Of a stretch of DNA of 64,000 bases, positions 22,632 through 35,559 are shown one piece after another. Origin of the DNA: Cerrena zonata (taxonomy: Eukaryota; Basidiomycota; Agaricomycetes; Polyporales; Cerrenaceae). Location of the stretch: NCBI GenBank assembly GCA_038087015.1, contig JASBNA010000105.1, positions 32,704 to 96,703 of the forward strand, written 5' to 3'. Under the pieces are notes generated by a model, which searched no databases, was not told where the DNA came from, and was given only the letters and a program-made list of their open reading frames with translations. The stretch's first letter is position 1. Each line of letters opens with the position of its first letter. The position numbers and the translations under genes were made by a program.

Positions 22632-24721
22632 CATCAGCATTTCTACACATTTTTACTTCGACCTTTGATGGTCTCTAGTGGTCCTCCCACGCCCTTTCGA
22701 CCTTTCACATTTGAATTTGATGGGAGTACCAAAGGCACAAAGGTGCCGAAGGTACTCCAGAGTACACAGAGACTCAAAGGTATACTACATTAGAATCTTA
22801 CTCAAAGCTAGAGATAATGTCTATTGAATAGTCTGTGGAATAATGAGTCTTGTCCCTTCTCACACAAAACTTCGCATGTATAGAACAACAAAACATAACA
22901 CTGTAGATACAACTGACCACCAACGGTGGTCGTCTGAAGCAACATGAATGGGATACAAAAATTCATAACGTACATTTCCCTGGAGTCTCTCGCATTCCCA
23001 AGCACCTCTTTCATGGTCAGCGACCTCTCTCCGTCTGTCGATCAAAGCCGTTTCGGTTGTACACAACATTAGTCTAGGTGATGGCTAGAGGATACCACTT
23101 GATGCCTTTTGTGCTAGACTAGTCAAAAGGTCACGAGAGATATGCTTGTAATCGAAAGGAGGTGAATTGCGATCAGATCGTCGATGCGGGAATGACGAGA
23201 GGACACCTATTTCGTCCTTTGCAGGTTGTCGACATAAGTGAGGAGATGCAAGAGGGAAGGGAAACGAGGTCTGTAATATTTGCACAGTCATCTAGCTAGA
23301 GAAAAAAATCAGACAACAGTGTTCCTGGAGGGGCTGGAGGCGATGACAATGAGTTTGTTGCCTTTTGAGGCTATGTCTGAGTCTTGGCAGCAGAGAACAA
23401 AGGCGAGCTGATGAGCACGATCAGCTCAGTGCTTATAAGTGTTGAGTTGAGGCTGCTAGAGGTTGCCGTTCTCGATGAGGGACTCTGGAGGCAAGCTGCG
23501 CGGAGGATTAAGACCACAGTGTGAGAGCGACGGCGGTGACAACGATAACAACGAAGACTTAAAGAAGGGACGGAATGGGGTCAGAATGGAGAGGTCCATT
23601 TTCAAGGCATAGTATGAGCCTCAATGGTGGGTTGGCTTAGATTGAACTCGAAGCCTGAATATGAATATTGAAAGTGAACGTTTAGAATCGGTGGAGTTTC
23701 AACGTTTCAACGTTAAGTTGAAGTTCTTGGAGTCACTCATGTCACGCATCACAAAGCACGTGCATTGTGTTGCAATTGTCCCATCGCTCGTCGCCAACGA
23801 GCGATAACACCTCTACATCTCACTCTTGTACTACATAGAACTTCTCCGAATCCTCCTCCCACTAGTTTCCTCAAGTGCTGCTTCCTGTACGTTCTCTTTT
23901 CTCTAGATATAAGTTCCCTTCTCAGCATCTGTTAAAGTCTATGTGACAGCGATATACCGGACATTAGTCCGTCAACCGTGCATACGTGTCATGTATCATT
24001 AAGTAAGTTCATTCAGATATCTTCGAATCCTAGCAACTTGATGAGGTTGCAAATAGCAATCACCGCTACTGTAGGAATCTGGGCGATCACGAGTGGCATC
24101 TGCCCGCAAGGTGCCATCCGGTGTGCGTGTAGCACCATCTCTTCCAACTTTCAATAGCCCGAACTGTATTCATTCTGTAATGCGAAACCCGTGTGAGTTT
24201 CATCTTCACTCTCCTGACTAGTACTCTCTGACTGTCTGTTGTAGGTAGTTCATCTCTCTACATCCTGAATGCGACACGTTTATCCCGGAGAGTTTTGATC
24301 GAGCGGGGTCGTTTCTGCCTACAGAGAATGTTGTTGTGTGTGGCCCGCATTGTAGTGATGGTAGTGGGAGGGAATCGGGAAGGCGGGGGATGACTGAAAA
24401 AGGATACTGCTGCCAACACCCTTGACACCATTCACAGTAGACTAATATGTAGTTTCAAGCATCAGTAATAGTATGTATTGTATCGAAAATATATTTGATG
24501 CACTATTCTATTTGATTACAGCGTGACTGAGGCCCGAAATGACTCTATGCCTCTGGACTTTTGCCTCTGAGTGGTCTTTGAGTTGACTCTACTGCACCTC
24601 GCAAAAGGGGACCTACTTAATGCCTTTGACTGCCTCCCGACTTTCTGTGTCTCTCAGAGGCGCTGAGAGGCCGTGGAAAGGTCGGCAAAGGTCAGAGACA
24701 AAATGTGTGAAAATGCTGATG
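22632..24721. mobile_element. P3: 2.1-kb Plavaka-like non-autonomous transposon in a P450 intron
   Basis: The termini are inverted repeats beginning CATCAGCAT, with continuing similarity (ACACATTTT and GACCTTTG at matched distances) over about 40 bp. A TG dinucleotide flanks both ends (22630-22631 and 24722-24723), a 2-bp target duplication. It begins 5 bases into a P450 intron. With the element and one TG removed, the exon NVRQ joins IFTAIILK in frame. No transposase is present. The interior holds a coding-like cysteine-rich stretch (24041-24425). It shares its first 8 terminal bases with P2. Confidence 0.82.
24041..24425 (+). pseudogene. Possible small secreted cysteine-rich protein (relic or unresolved gene) inside P3
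   Basis: From the ATG at 24041 the translation begins MRLQIAITATVGIWAITSGI, a good signal peptide, then CPQGAIRCACSTISSNFQ and a stop (24155-24157). A possible 37-bp intron starting at 24121 would bypass this stop. After a probable intron (GTGAGT near 24204 to TAG near 24245) a second open stretch reads PECDTFIPESFDRAGSFLP, then VVVCGPHCSDGSG, ending GYCCQHP-stop at 24425. The many cysteines plus the leader fit a small secreted protein. I could not find a splice pattern that joins the two parts in one frame, so it may be degenerate. No family recognised. Confidence 0.3.
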
Positions 24722-25259
24722 TGCACTGGCGAACGTTCTGACCCAAGTCATTAGCGGGAGAGGCAGATACTCTTTGAAGAAAAGCGCAACATTCTCGTAG
24801 CTGAATTTGATGAAACTTCGGGACTTCGTGTTGATTGAAGTGCTGGTGGAACTCTCATCCATCAGCAAATCGTCGGATCCCTTTTTTTGTGCTTTTCACA
24901 ACTTAAATCCACTTATTTCTGACTTAGGTAGCTTGTTCAATTCAAGTAGATCTGTCATAGAAAAGTCACAATAAGACCGAAAAGATGGTTAAGTCAATTA
25001 AGGAGATGAGTCCAGCTCAAGTACATTAAGTCAGGTTCATAGCAGCAAGCCCGTAATTCTGATCTACCAAATCACGGCGAAGCAACAGAATTGCGAAAAC
25101 AAATGAAGGGTGGTGTTGTAATGAGAGGGGATGGATTATATGAGGGAGTAAATGATTAAATGAGATATCAAAAGAGTGAAGTGTTCCGAAAGTTATGAAT
25201 GGTCAAAAGAAATGAATGGTGGGGGTGGTTAAAATTGATCACAACAATCGAGTATGGTG

Positions 25260-27205
25260 TCAGATACGTGCGCGTTCATCATCGTCCTCGTCCTCGTCAT
25301 CGCCAGCATCATCGTCGTTGATAGTGCCTGCTGCTGCTCCCAGAACTGTTTCCGTTTCATGGAAGATTGTCTCCCACTCATCTTGACTTAAGGTAGACAG
25401 TGATTTGGTATATGCTGTCGTCTTTCTGCCCCAACTCTTGTGTGAAAAGGCATCAGCAACCTTCTCCTGTGATGTTTTCGGAACCGCAAGAGTGCCGGTT
25501 GACCACCTCGCTAGGGCACGTTCCAGCTGTCATACAAAGTAAGTTTGAGTGTTCATAGAAGTTCAGAGACTTACCGCAGAGATAGCGAGAGCAAAAGCGG
25601 CGATCGGAGGCTTCGTGCCCGAGAATTGGTGTGCAAGCTTGCCTGTACGCTTGAGGTGGTACGAAAACACTTCGAGAATAAGCGGGCCCCGAAATCTACC
25701 TTCCCGAATCTACCACAGCGTTAAAAGTAAAAGGATAAACACAACCTATAATATATGGCTTACAGGGTTGCCAGTGTCCAGGTCAAAAGACGTTCGGATC
25801 GACAAGAACGGAAGTCCACAACCAAGTAGACGACCAACATAGGCAGCGATTGCTTCCGGTGATGTTAAACCTTCGGACTGGATTTTGCGATTGACAACAT
25901 CTTGTCCATGCTTGGACATGCCGTTACGCCATTCTGCAACCTTCTGGCCAAGCTTTATCAGAAGAAAATATTAGTGGAAAAGGCCGATAAATCAAATTAA
26001 CTGTACATACAACTTGGAAAGTTGGTGTGCCGGGGTCAGTAGGAGGAACGTCAACACTGGGAATAGTTCTCCGCCAAACGACCACATAGATCTCTGATAA
26101 GTCAATCTCAATGAGATTCCAAGGACATCTCCCTATGCCGATGAGATAGATAACCTCAGGGACCAGTTTGCGGGACCAGTTTTTCTGGAGAAAAGTGGGG
26201 ATGAGACACTGGATGTCTTTCCATGTATACTTCCTCCGGTCACTAGTATTCACTGGACCAGTCGAGGTGGTTGAAGCTGTGATCAGGGTTGTATCAACCG
26301 ATTCAACCTTGACAATGCTCTTTTCCGGTGTCAGCAAGAGGAGAATAATGATACAGAGATTGGTGTACCTGAGAGGTCATACGGTCATCTTTACCAGTAT
26401 CCAGGTCCGCAGAACTATCCGACTCAGATCCAGAGTCTGCGTACCCCCCATACCTGACCTGGCTCACATCGGGTGGTTCAGAAGGAGAGCGTGATCGGGG
26501 AGCGACCGAAGTAGTTGTAACTGAGGTACGTCCCACATAAGCAGCAATAAACCCTGCAGGGTAAGTCTGCTTGATTTTCTTCGTAGGCTCAGGTGCATTT
26601 GCATTGCTGGGGATGGACGGAGGCCCGCTGGTAAGTCCGGATATGGAATCCTTTGTAGTTCATAGGCGCTCACCTGTCAGTTGGACTTTTGCATTTACGT
26701 CGTTCACTCTTGCTCACTTCCTCCTTTCCTTTAACCTCATCGGCCATGATCTAGAAATATCAGTAGGCTGATCTCATGTTCTATGCCAGTAGACTAAGCT
26801 TACCATGTTGACATCAGCACGCCGAGGTTTTGCCATCTTGGATACCTTTTTGGAAGCTGTAACACCAACATTATTTACTACCAGGTGAGCGACAGAGTTA
26901 GTACCTTGACAAGACAAAAATGAAATGAAATGAGCTCTACCAGTGGCAGATTGTGGGACTGAAGGTTGAAGTCTGGCCTCCTCAGCCGAAACGGTCTCAG
27001 CCTCGATTGCAGCAAGCTCACGGAGGAGTTGGGCTTTCCGCTCAAGCTTAGCCTTCTCTTCAGATGCACGCACTTGTTGGGCAGCCGCCTCCTCTTTCCT
27101 GACCGCTTTCATCTCCTCTGCAGTCCGACGTTTCCTCTGATCTGCCTTCAGGATATCTCCAGGATGCTTGTTGACGTTGGAGGCATGAGTTCCATAGGGC
27201 TTCAT
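25260..27205 (-). CDS. Plavaka accessory protein (ORF2) of P2
   Basis: A multi-exon gene. It starts MKPYGTHASNVNKHPGDILK at 27205, then an alanine/glutamate/lysine-rich coiled coil (EEMKAVRKEEAAAQQ...KAQLLRELAAIEAE). A low-complexity Ser/Pro/Asp middle follows, then a folded part: RKYTWKDIQCLIPTFLQKNWSRKLVPEVIYLI and VVVWRRTIPSVDVP. Later exons give GQKVAEWRNGMSKHGQDVVN, GLPFLSIRTSFDLDTGNP, REGRFRGPLILEVFSYHLKRTGKLAHQF, PPIAAFALAISALERALARWSTGT and an acidic C-terminus ending at 25260. Divergent placement opposite the transposase mirrors the DUF6532 gene of P1, so I take it as the positional equivalent. Such proteins are widespread in agaricomycete Plavaka elements; biochemical role unknown. 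Internal exon borders were not all resolved. Confidence 0.65.
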
Positions 27206-27785
27206 ACTGCAAGAGCGGTGAGTAAAATTGTCAAAGTGTACTAGTAGACTGAGTGAAACAGTGACAGGAGATGTAGGTTAGATGTCGAAAATGGGGCGGC
27301 CTCACTCGTTATATTCCTTGTGATGGCTGTGCCTCCGTCCGTTGCAAGGTATAACATTAACCGCATCTACTTGAGGCCGGTTTCAACCCTCTGATGAAGC
27401 GAAGTCCAGACCGTTGCCCCTGGTAACATCGGACCAGGATTAAATGGTACGTTTATTGGATACCTCTGGACTTTCTCAGACTCCTTCACCGACAAACCTC
27501 TATCTCATTCCTATCTACAGAATGCCTCCCAAACGTATAGAGCCTGGTTCACGCACCAAGTTTTATGGTAATCATCAATGCCTTTGTTGCCCCTATTGTC
27601 CACGTGAATTCCGCAATCTTTCAGGACTTTCACAGCACAAAAATGCCTATCACCAACACACTCGCACTCCTATGCAATATCCTCCCAATCCTGCTAGTGA
27701 AACCCCTCATACTCCCAGCAACAGCTTGTCTCCAAGCCCTGATGTAGATGTACAAAACTCAACACCACCTCATCTGGAAAATCTG

Positions 27786-28511
27786 TAATTGCTATATAGT
27801 ACTATTTGATGCTATAAACACTCAACAAATTATTTGACACTATTGCTTTACTATTTACTTTATCTTAGTACTAGATAGTGCTCTAGGTATGTTGTGTCTA
27901 CTATGTCTGCTATCTTCATATTACTAAAGATATCATTTGCTATACATATACTATATCTGTGCTATTTACACACTGTCTTATTATAATATAGCTATATCTC
28001 ATAAGAGTGCTATGGAAATTATAGCACCTATTGATAAATTACTCTGATACTATCTAATACTATTTAGACTACTGATACCTTATTTTCGTATTATGATATC
28101 TTTATATATAATGATTGTATTATGAGTATATTACTTTGGATATAACTCTACTATATCAACTATATATATATTAAATATGTTATATGTCTATTGCTTTGGT
28201 TATAAATTTACTATAACAACTATATATATACTGGTTGTGTTATGAGTATATTGTTTGGGCTATATCTCTACTATATCATATTGCTATATGCTGATATATT
28301 TAAATAGAGTCAGAAATATATATATTTGTATATACTGACAATAATTGTGCTTAGTAGTAAGCTAGGATATTAGTCTTGATACAGATGACTGTCTGGGAGT
28401 GTCTGGTGTCAAATACAGGTCATAATATATCTTCATGCAATATTCTAAGCACAGATATAGTTACATAGCTATCATATATGCTACTACCAATATATATATA
28501 TGTGAGATATA
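27786..28511. repeat. AT-rich left terminal region of P1
   Basis: Dense TATATA and CTATAT words with no coding frame. Composition differs sharply from the interrupted P2 exon. Together with 35560-36106 it forms the non-coding margins of P1. Confidence 0.6.
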
Positions 28512-31500
28512 TTAGATAATAGTATGAAAGGCATGTCTATCTGAGAAGGCATTTACATAAAATGTATCACAAAGTTGTAAAACATTGTTATGTGTCCAAT
28601 TAGCAGGTACTTTTGGGCCAAACTTGGGAAAAAGCTGGACACTTCTATGTATATGGTCAATTGGGATAACACTAGCTCTTCTGAGGCCATTTATAAGAGA
28701 ATGTTTTACCATATAAAGCCCATGATTTGGTTTTGGTGAATTGGTAAAATCTGTAAACCACTCCACATATACAAGATGTTTAGGAGGAAAAGGAGGATTT
28801 AGCATATTTACCAATTTTTGAGGAAGTGTAAAGATAACCTTGATTTGTCCAACTCGATAATCTACATAGAGTAAAAGATTAGTAGTAAACAAAATATAAA
28901 TGTATAAATTTTATACCTCTAACTCCTCGATATGGACCAGTTCCAGGGAACAAATGCACTAGTACAGTATCAAATCGTGCAGATATAGTCTTGTTGTATT
29001 TGCCAGTGTGTGATGGGGTTGCATGAATGATATCAAATTCATCTGACATAAGTCTATGTTCATCTGGGTTTCCTAGCCAGAGTTTGAATTTGTGAAAAAC
29101 AGGAAGTGATTGTGTGTGAAGCATAAAGTCAGATGCAAGTCTTTCAACTCGAGCAGTGGTTGCTTGTGGATTATTGTGTTGGACCATATAGCGAGCAAGA
29201 GCATCACGGATATATGGTGCACAATACTCTGTCTCGAGCTTGTCAAATGCAACCTTGCCTACAGCACGTTTGGCAATAGTAAGACGGGGTAGTAAAGGAG
29301 GATGGAGTGGGATATAGTTAGGAAGGGGTGGTCAACCAGCAAGTGTCCATTTAACAAATTCTGCATGTTTGATAATCTTCTCCTTGCGCTCAAGCCATTT
29401 GGTCATCTGAGCAAACTCTTCTTTGTGATTTGTAGCATCATAGGCTTCTTTGGCATAGTCAATATGAAGTCGTTCAGTATAGGAGGTGTTGAAGTTATCT
29501 GGAGAACCAAGCCAGCGGATGAGGTCAGGATAATGCCTGAGAAAGTGAAGCTTGATAAAATCAAAGTCATTTCGGATTCCAAGTTCCACAAAGATTTTCT
29601 TGTTATCATGGAATTGTTTAAGTGCCTCTTCCATGCATTTCAAGGTTTCACTTGACTGCACAGGAAATTGAGCAATATAAACAAAATCCAGAAGACCACG
29701 GGTTGCCCGGATAAGGCGTACAGGAGATTGACCACCTGAACTCAAATAGTTAGAAATATAGATAGATAATGATATTTATTGACTTACCAGGTAAAGGCAT
29801 ATCAATTATTAAGCCCATGAGAACTCTAGCAATATCTGCATGCTCTTTACCTGTGAGCTGTGAAAGATGGGTTACACCTTTCTTAAAATGTCATACATGG
29901 TGATTTGGGGGAAGTCGTCGGCAACGAGCATCAATTTCCTCCTCATTATAGGCTGCAAAAATCCAGGACACAATATGTTTAATCAAGCCTTGATGAAGCT
30001 GGTGAAGGATATCTGGTGGGAGACAAAGGTAAATGTTGGAGTAAGGAAGGTTTTTCCAAAAGGGATGTGGAATAGGCCTGATGCCTGCATCCTCACAGGC
30101 TTTTTTGAAGTTTTTTGGGTCTGTGTGAAATTTCTTCAATGCCTGTTTCACCTTCTCAATATCTCGAAAAACAATTGGATCATCTGAATCACCAAGCTTG
30201 TCCAAAGAAACCTGACAAATAGGACAGTATTTTTGCTTGCATCCAGAGATAGCCACTTGTTCCAGATAGTCACCAGGATGAGCAGCATAAATAGGATGAC
30301 AGTGATGCACAGCACCATTGCCTGTAGTCAGTGGTATGCCATTTTCTCCAGCCTGCTCCAATAGTTGAAGGATCCGACTAAATGCTGCATGGAGAATATT
30401 GGCAACCATACGCCTTCGAGCAGATTCATTGGTAATATGCTCCAGTTTGGTTGTTGGAAGATATGCAAGAAGGATATGTGCATGGTGTGATGGCTTACGG
30501 CAAATCTCCTTTGGAATATTTCCAATAGTGATATAGACTGGATATGCTGTCTTCCCACCAACCAAAGTGATCTGAGTTTTGTCAGAGGAAATAATGATAG
30601 GTATAATAGTTGCATTTGGGCTTTTGGCATGGAGTTGGTCCTATTAATAATAGTCAATAACAAATAGTGTGAAAGAGAGTCTCTATTTACCTGTGTATAC
30701 CACCACCAGTTACCAGTATGCATATCATGATATACTCGGGATTTCATAGACTCGTCGGTGAAATGAAACTCTGGTACAAATATGAGATGGGGAGAGAAGA
30801 GTGCATCACCAAAGAGTGCTTTGACACACTCTATGACATCACGATAGAACACCTCAAACCCTTCACCATCAAGAACAACCTCACGTCGGAAGAAAGGTGG
30901 TCGATTGTTTGGCAGATGAGTATCAATAATCTTGTTTAGCTCTTGTGTAGTCTTGAACTGCAAGCCTAGTGCCTCAGGTAGCTGTTAAGTAGATTTAGGT
31001 ATAGATCAAATGAGTGTAACACCATAGACTTACTCCTTGGATTCCCAATAGCTCATTGAGAGCATTAGAGCCAGGCCCTTGTAACTTGGCCCACTGAGCA
31101 ATCTCCCAATTGAACCGGTCTTTAAAGGGTGCATAAGGATTGTTTTGCACATTCTGAAAAGTACTTGCATATTGAGTATTTGCAGTTTGTCCCTGATTAT
31201 TTAGGGGAGCTCCAGCACTTTGCTCAGGATAAGAATGTACATAAATATGGCGGCGCAATGCATCTTCAACTGCTTGACGACCCCCAAGTGCTGGGTGAGG
31301 TACATCCTCACCCTCATCATCAGATGGCTGGTCAGGGATTGGTGATGTAGACCTATTGGCTTCCCAGGTTTGATTGTCAAGATCATATCTGGTATGGGTC
31401 AGAGAGATTATACTTGAGCAGATTTAACACTTACATGTAATCCTCTTCATCACCAGAGAATGGATCTTCCTCATCTGGATACTCATCCCCATCACCAAAT

Positions 31501-31853
31501 ACATTGTCCTCAGGCAATGGTTCATCATCTGGTTCTGGACTACCCATTTGCTGATCATCAAAGCCAGGGAAGTCTTCTGGCTCATAGTCTTCACCATACA
31601 AATCACCCATGAATTGAGGGACAGGGTCTTGATTGTTACCTCCATCAATATCCATTGGATTAGGTTCACCTTCATACTCTTCATCACTCTCACTCTCATC
31701 ATTGCCCTTGCTCTCGTCATCTGATAAAAACCCCAACCGAGCCATCTGGTCCCACCGAGCATCACGACAGCGCTCATCAGTGGACTGTTTGAAGTGGCTT
31801 CGCAGGCCCTGATCTGTTCTCACAACTTTACCACACCCATTACACGCCGGCAT
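28512..31853 (-). pseudogene. Plavaka transposase of P1 with two in-frame TGA codons
   Basis: It starts MPACNGCGKVVRTDQGLRSH, a single zinc-finger-like module, followed by an acidic Asp/Glu-rich region. Exons continue with NPYAPFKDRFNWEIAQWAKL, the transposase core FRREVVLDGEGFEVFYRDVI and FTDESMKSRVYHDMHTGNWW, then IIPIIISSDKTQITLVGGKT, AYPVYITIGNIPKEICRKPS, CPICQVSLDKLG, LCLPPDILHQLHQGLIKHIV, FLRHYPDLIRWLGSPDN and a C-terminal domain with GVRG.RVGQIKVIF ending at 28512. TGA codons at 29891-29893 (PNHHV-stop-HFKKG) and 29332-29334 (TLAG-stop-PPLPNY) are in the frame of otherwise conserved sequence. The first sits where relatives have arginine. Overall homologous to the P2 transposase but strongly diverged from it, so this is a different subfamily. 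Confidence 0.88.
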
Positions 31854-33082
31854 GGCTTGCTGTTCACTCGAGAGGTGTGGGAAGTAGGTATTTGTGTCTT
31901 TGTTCTGCAGTCGAGTACAGTACAGGAGTGTCTGGTGGGGTGAGAGTGAAGACAGGTAGATTGACTTTACAAGGATGTGAGAACCGATGAGCGAAGGGAT
32001 GACCCGAAGGGATGATCCAAAGGGATGAGGGGATAATTGAGGGACAGCGACGTATGTCTGCACGAGACAATCGAACGTGGACACGAGACGCTCAGGAGCG
32101 AGAGCAAATGCAAGCCGCCTGGGACTACGAGGATTGTGGGGGAACAGTAATAAGAAAAAAGTTGATCCAATTGCAAAGATGCAGAGGGATAATGGTGTCG
32201 ATATGAAGATCCGATAACGGACGGCGGAGATGAGCAAGAGGATGAAGGTGCAACCTCAAGGGAAGCGAGCAGCTCTCATATGAGCACTCGAATGTTGTTC
32301 TCATTGACGTTGATGAGAGTGTAAAGGGGCTCAGGTGCACGGCGGTGAGATTGGTAGGTTTGATGACACCAGAACGATGAGACCTAGATAATAATGGAGT
32401 TTTCGATTAAGTGCAAGCCTGAACAATCATTCGTAATCTCACCTTCACCAGATCGTTACCAATATAGGCCAGTCGGTTACGATCACGTAGTAGGTTAGTC
32501 CCCCTTAGTATGACCGCGAAGGGGATATCCTATAGTAAGGGAACAACGGTTAGTGTATATGTCGAAGAGATCATACAGACGTACAGATCAGGGGTGGAAA
32601 TGACAGAGTAGTGGCGTTGATGGGTATATAATTGGATATTGAGGGCGTCCGTGCACTGGATCCCGACCGATACGTGCCAGTGCTGAAGAGAAACGACAAG
32701 GATACAAGGGAGGATGAAAAGAGACCGGCGACGTTGTAGCCTCATTGATCGGTTACGAAGCGCCCAACACCAGCAGGACCGTGTTCGATTCACCCCTTTG
32801 AGTTCGCTCTCTCTCTCTGCATCTCTTGGTTTCTCAGTCTCGGTCTCTCTTTCTCGGTCTCTCTCTCTCTCTCTCTCGTTTTCTTTCTCCCGGTTTCGCT
32901 CTCTTCGTCTTCCACTTGGTTCTTCTCTCCAACTGCCTATTTATTGGCCTCCCTATCCTCTCGTGTTCGCTTTTCCCTCACTCGTGCTTCATTTTCCCCT
33001 CACTCATGCTTTCGTTTTCAGTCTTACCCTATAATCTACATTCTTTTGGTCTTACTTCTAGCTTATATCTCCCCATAATCCC
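31854..33082. promoter_or_regulatory. Bidirectional intergenic region of P1
   Basis: About 1.2 kb between the divergent start codons of the transposase (31853, leftward) and the DUF6532-like gene (33083, rightward). It includes a long CT-rich tract (about 32806-32900), a common fungal promoter feature. Short open frames here are not supported as genes. Confidence 0.5.
32806..32900 (+). repeat. CT-rich microsatellite tract
   Basis: Repeated CTCTCT and TCTCGGTCTCT units on the plus strand just upstream of the DUF6532-like gene. Possibly a pyrimidine-rich promoter element. Confidence 0.8.
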
Positions 33083-35559
33083 ATGTCCCAAACCCGTCAA
33101 TGATCAGCCAACACCCAGCAACCCTCCCCTAGCATTGACGACGCGCAACCACGTACACGGGCAGAGAAGGCAGCATCAACACGCAAGGCGAATCGCGAGG
33201 CAGAGCATCAGCAAGCTCAGGATGAGCTGAATAAACCCAGACGTAAGTTCTTTCGTCTACGCCATCATTTCCCTACTTACCAGTACTATCCCCTTGTAGC
33301 AATCCGCGCCGCCAAGCAAAAGGCCTTAAATGATGCTGGTACGTACTCGTTTCATTTCATATACCTATACTGAAGACTTCGGCAGCATGGTTAACTGCTG
33401 CAGGTCGCAAACAACCTCCTACTACCGATGTCAACGACGAGGATGTAGAGGATCCCCCGCCACCGAAACGTACTAAACCCAGTACGTATTTTTCTTCTTA
33501 TGTTTCGATGTACTAATCTAACTGAACGATCAGGCCGCGCTGCTTCTCACGCACCTGCTAGTCAGGCTACGAGGAGAACTTCTGCTCCTCCACCTGCTCC
33601 CAAACCTCAAGCTTCCGGGTCTCAAGGTATTTCCGTCTACGCCTGTTCCTTACCACTAAACTAACTACCATACAAGCAACAGGGTCTAGATCGGCTATTG
33701 CAGCTTTTCAAGCTAGCGATGCCGAGTTCTTAAACCAACCGCAGGGGAGTACTGCTCCCTTACAAGCTCCTGCCAACTCACAGGCACCAAGATCAAAGCC
33801 AGGCTCAGGCTCGAAACAGGCTCCACATACGAAACAAGGATCCTCGAACTCAGCTCCATCTTCGAAGCCCACTCCCTCAGCGAAACCAGGTCCATCGTCA
33901 AAGCCACGAGCCCGCACAATCTACGAAGACGATGAGGATGAAGATCGGCGTCCTCGGCGTCAGGTTAATGCTGATACTGACGACGAGCCTTCTGATGAAG
34001 ATGGGGATGAGGATCCATATCCGGTGAGTATGTCAGTTTATGTACCTATACCACACAATTCATATGCGTTCAGGTCCCTCAATGGGATGATGGCTTCGGA
34101 GACGACCTTTACGAAGACAGGCCGCGTAACGAGAATCAGGTTAACGATGACAAACGTGACCAATCTGACCGTGGCAGTGATGTGTTCGAACAGGATGGGG
34201 ATAATTTCGAAGAAGATGATGACGACGAAGCTCGCAAGGTATGTGCTAACCTCCCTTGAGATTGAACATCTAATCATGGCGGTGTAGGTATCTCGTAAAG
34301 TGCAAAAACTTCGTGCCGAGGTGTGTGTTTTCTTCGTCTGTTCATTGGGGTTGCTACTAATATCTTCCCACAGCAACCACATTGGGATGATGAGGAGGAT
34401 GGTCAGGATGACCAAACCCCCTCCCATCATCATCGCCGTCGTCGTCGTCGCCACTCTACTACTCATGCAGCCTCGCCCGAAATCCTTGGCCCTGTAGACT
34501 ATCGCACAACGAAACGGGGCAACATCATCACGACGGGTCTCCACCCCGATCTCGAACGCACCATCGACGACTCCGTTCTCAAAGTTTTCTACAACGCTGT
34601 CTTCCATAACGCCTTCGCCGGGAGTATCCCTGAGAACAAGGACCAGTATTACAGCGAAATCCTTACGAACGTCGCTGGATATCATGAATTCCAGGAAATC
34701 AGCGAGGAGCTCGAGCTCAGTAGCACGTTTAGGTGGGATTTATCCCGGCTGGTACGTTTTCAAATCCCTCTCGTGTGCTGTTCACTCATTGTTATCTATC
34801 TAGCTTGAAACCCGCTTATGTAACTTTCGTAAGGACGTTAGAAAGCTTGTGTCCAACGCGATGAGTGGTCAATACCATATTGTCCCCGGCGCGGCCGACT
34901 TCACTCAACGTCTTGCCCGCCTTAAAGCTCACTCGAGCTATATATATCCTGGTGATATAATGGTATGTTCTTTATTGATCTTACATTATGCTGTTCTAAT
35001 TGTTCTATCTTAGCAATCTGTCAATAACTCATTACCATATCGACACCCCATCTTCGCCGAAGTCTGTCGTTCTTTCCTTTTCCGTTCGCATCGCCTCTTC
35101 ACTATCAAGCTCCGCCGCTATTTCCGTATCACCCGGGACGATGGTCTTACCAAGTGGCATATACCCAAATCAATGATTGCTCTTATAGCTACAGCTGTAA
35201 GTCTGGTTGTCTCCCGACTATTACGTGCATGGGTTGCTTACATATGTTGAGGTTTATGCGGGACTTCTTGACTATGAGTCAAAGTCAAACAAGCCAATGC
35301 CTTTTGACTCTGATACCTTCCGTGAACCCTTTCAGGTCCATATGGGTACTTTGTGTAAGTTGGAGAAAGACTGCCCTAATTACTATCATGGACTGATAAC
35401 TGAGCTACATACTCAGGCCAGGTATGATTTCATTTTCATCTAAGTTTGATTTAGACTGATGACTTTGACTTTAGTGCAGGAACTCCAATTGATGATGATG
35501 ATCTTGAGGAAGGGGTAAATAGTATCTTTGCTGGTATGAATTGGGCTGCTATGGACTAG
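33083..35559 (+). pseudogene. DUF6532-like accessory protein of P1, with an early in-frame TGA
   Basis: Many short exons with ~50-60 bp introns. The frame starts MSQTRQ, meets TGA at 33101-33103, and continues without other stops: SANTQQPSPSIDDAQPRTRA, a basic charged helix, a long disordered Pro/Ser/Lys and Asp/Glu region, an HHHRRRRRRH tract, and then the folded domain. That domain holds LHPDLERTIDDSVLKVFYNA, AGSIPENKDQYYSEIL, RLCNFRKDVRKLVSNAMSGQ, HPIFAEVCRSFLFRSHRLFT, WHIPKSMIALIATAVYAGLL and FREPFQVHMGTLCKLEKDCP, and it ends GMNWAAMD-stop at 35559. This matches the DUF6532 family common in agaricomycete genomes and linked to Plavaka elements. If translation begins downstream of the TGA, or the TGA is in an unrecognised intron, it may still be expressed. 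Function unknown. Confidence 0.75.

Noticed and set aside
22808..23080. Minus-strand frames that at first looked like the missing middle of the P450 (LIDRRREVADHE...)
   Set aside because: The segment lies inside transposon P3. The true P450 middle (FHQHFNQHEVPKFHQ...NVRQ) is at 24859-24722 and joins IFTAIILK directly once P3 is removed.
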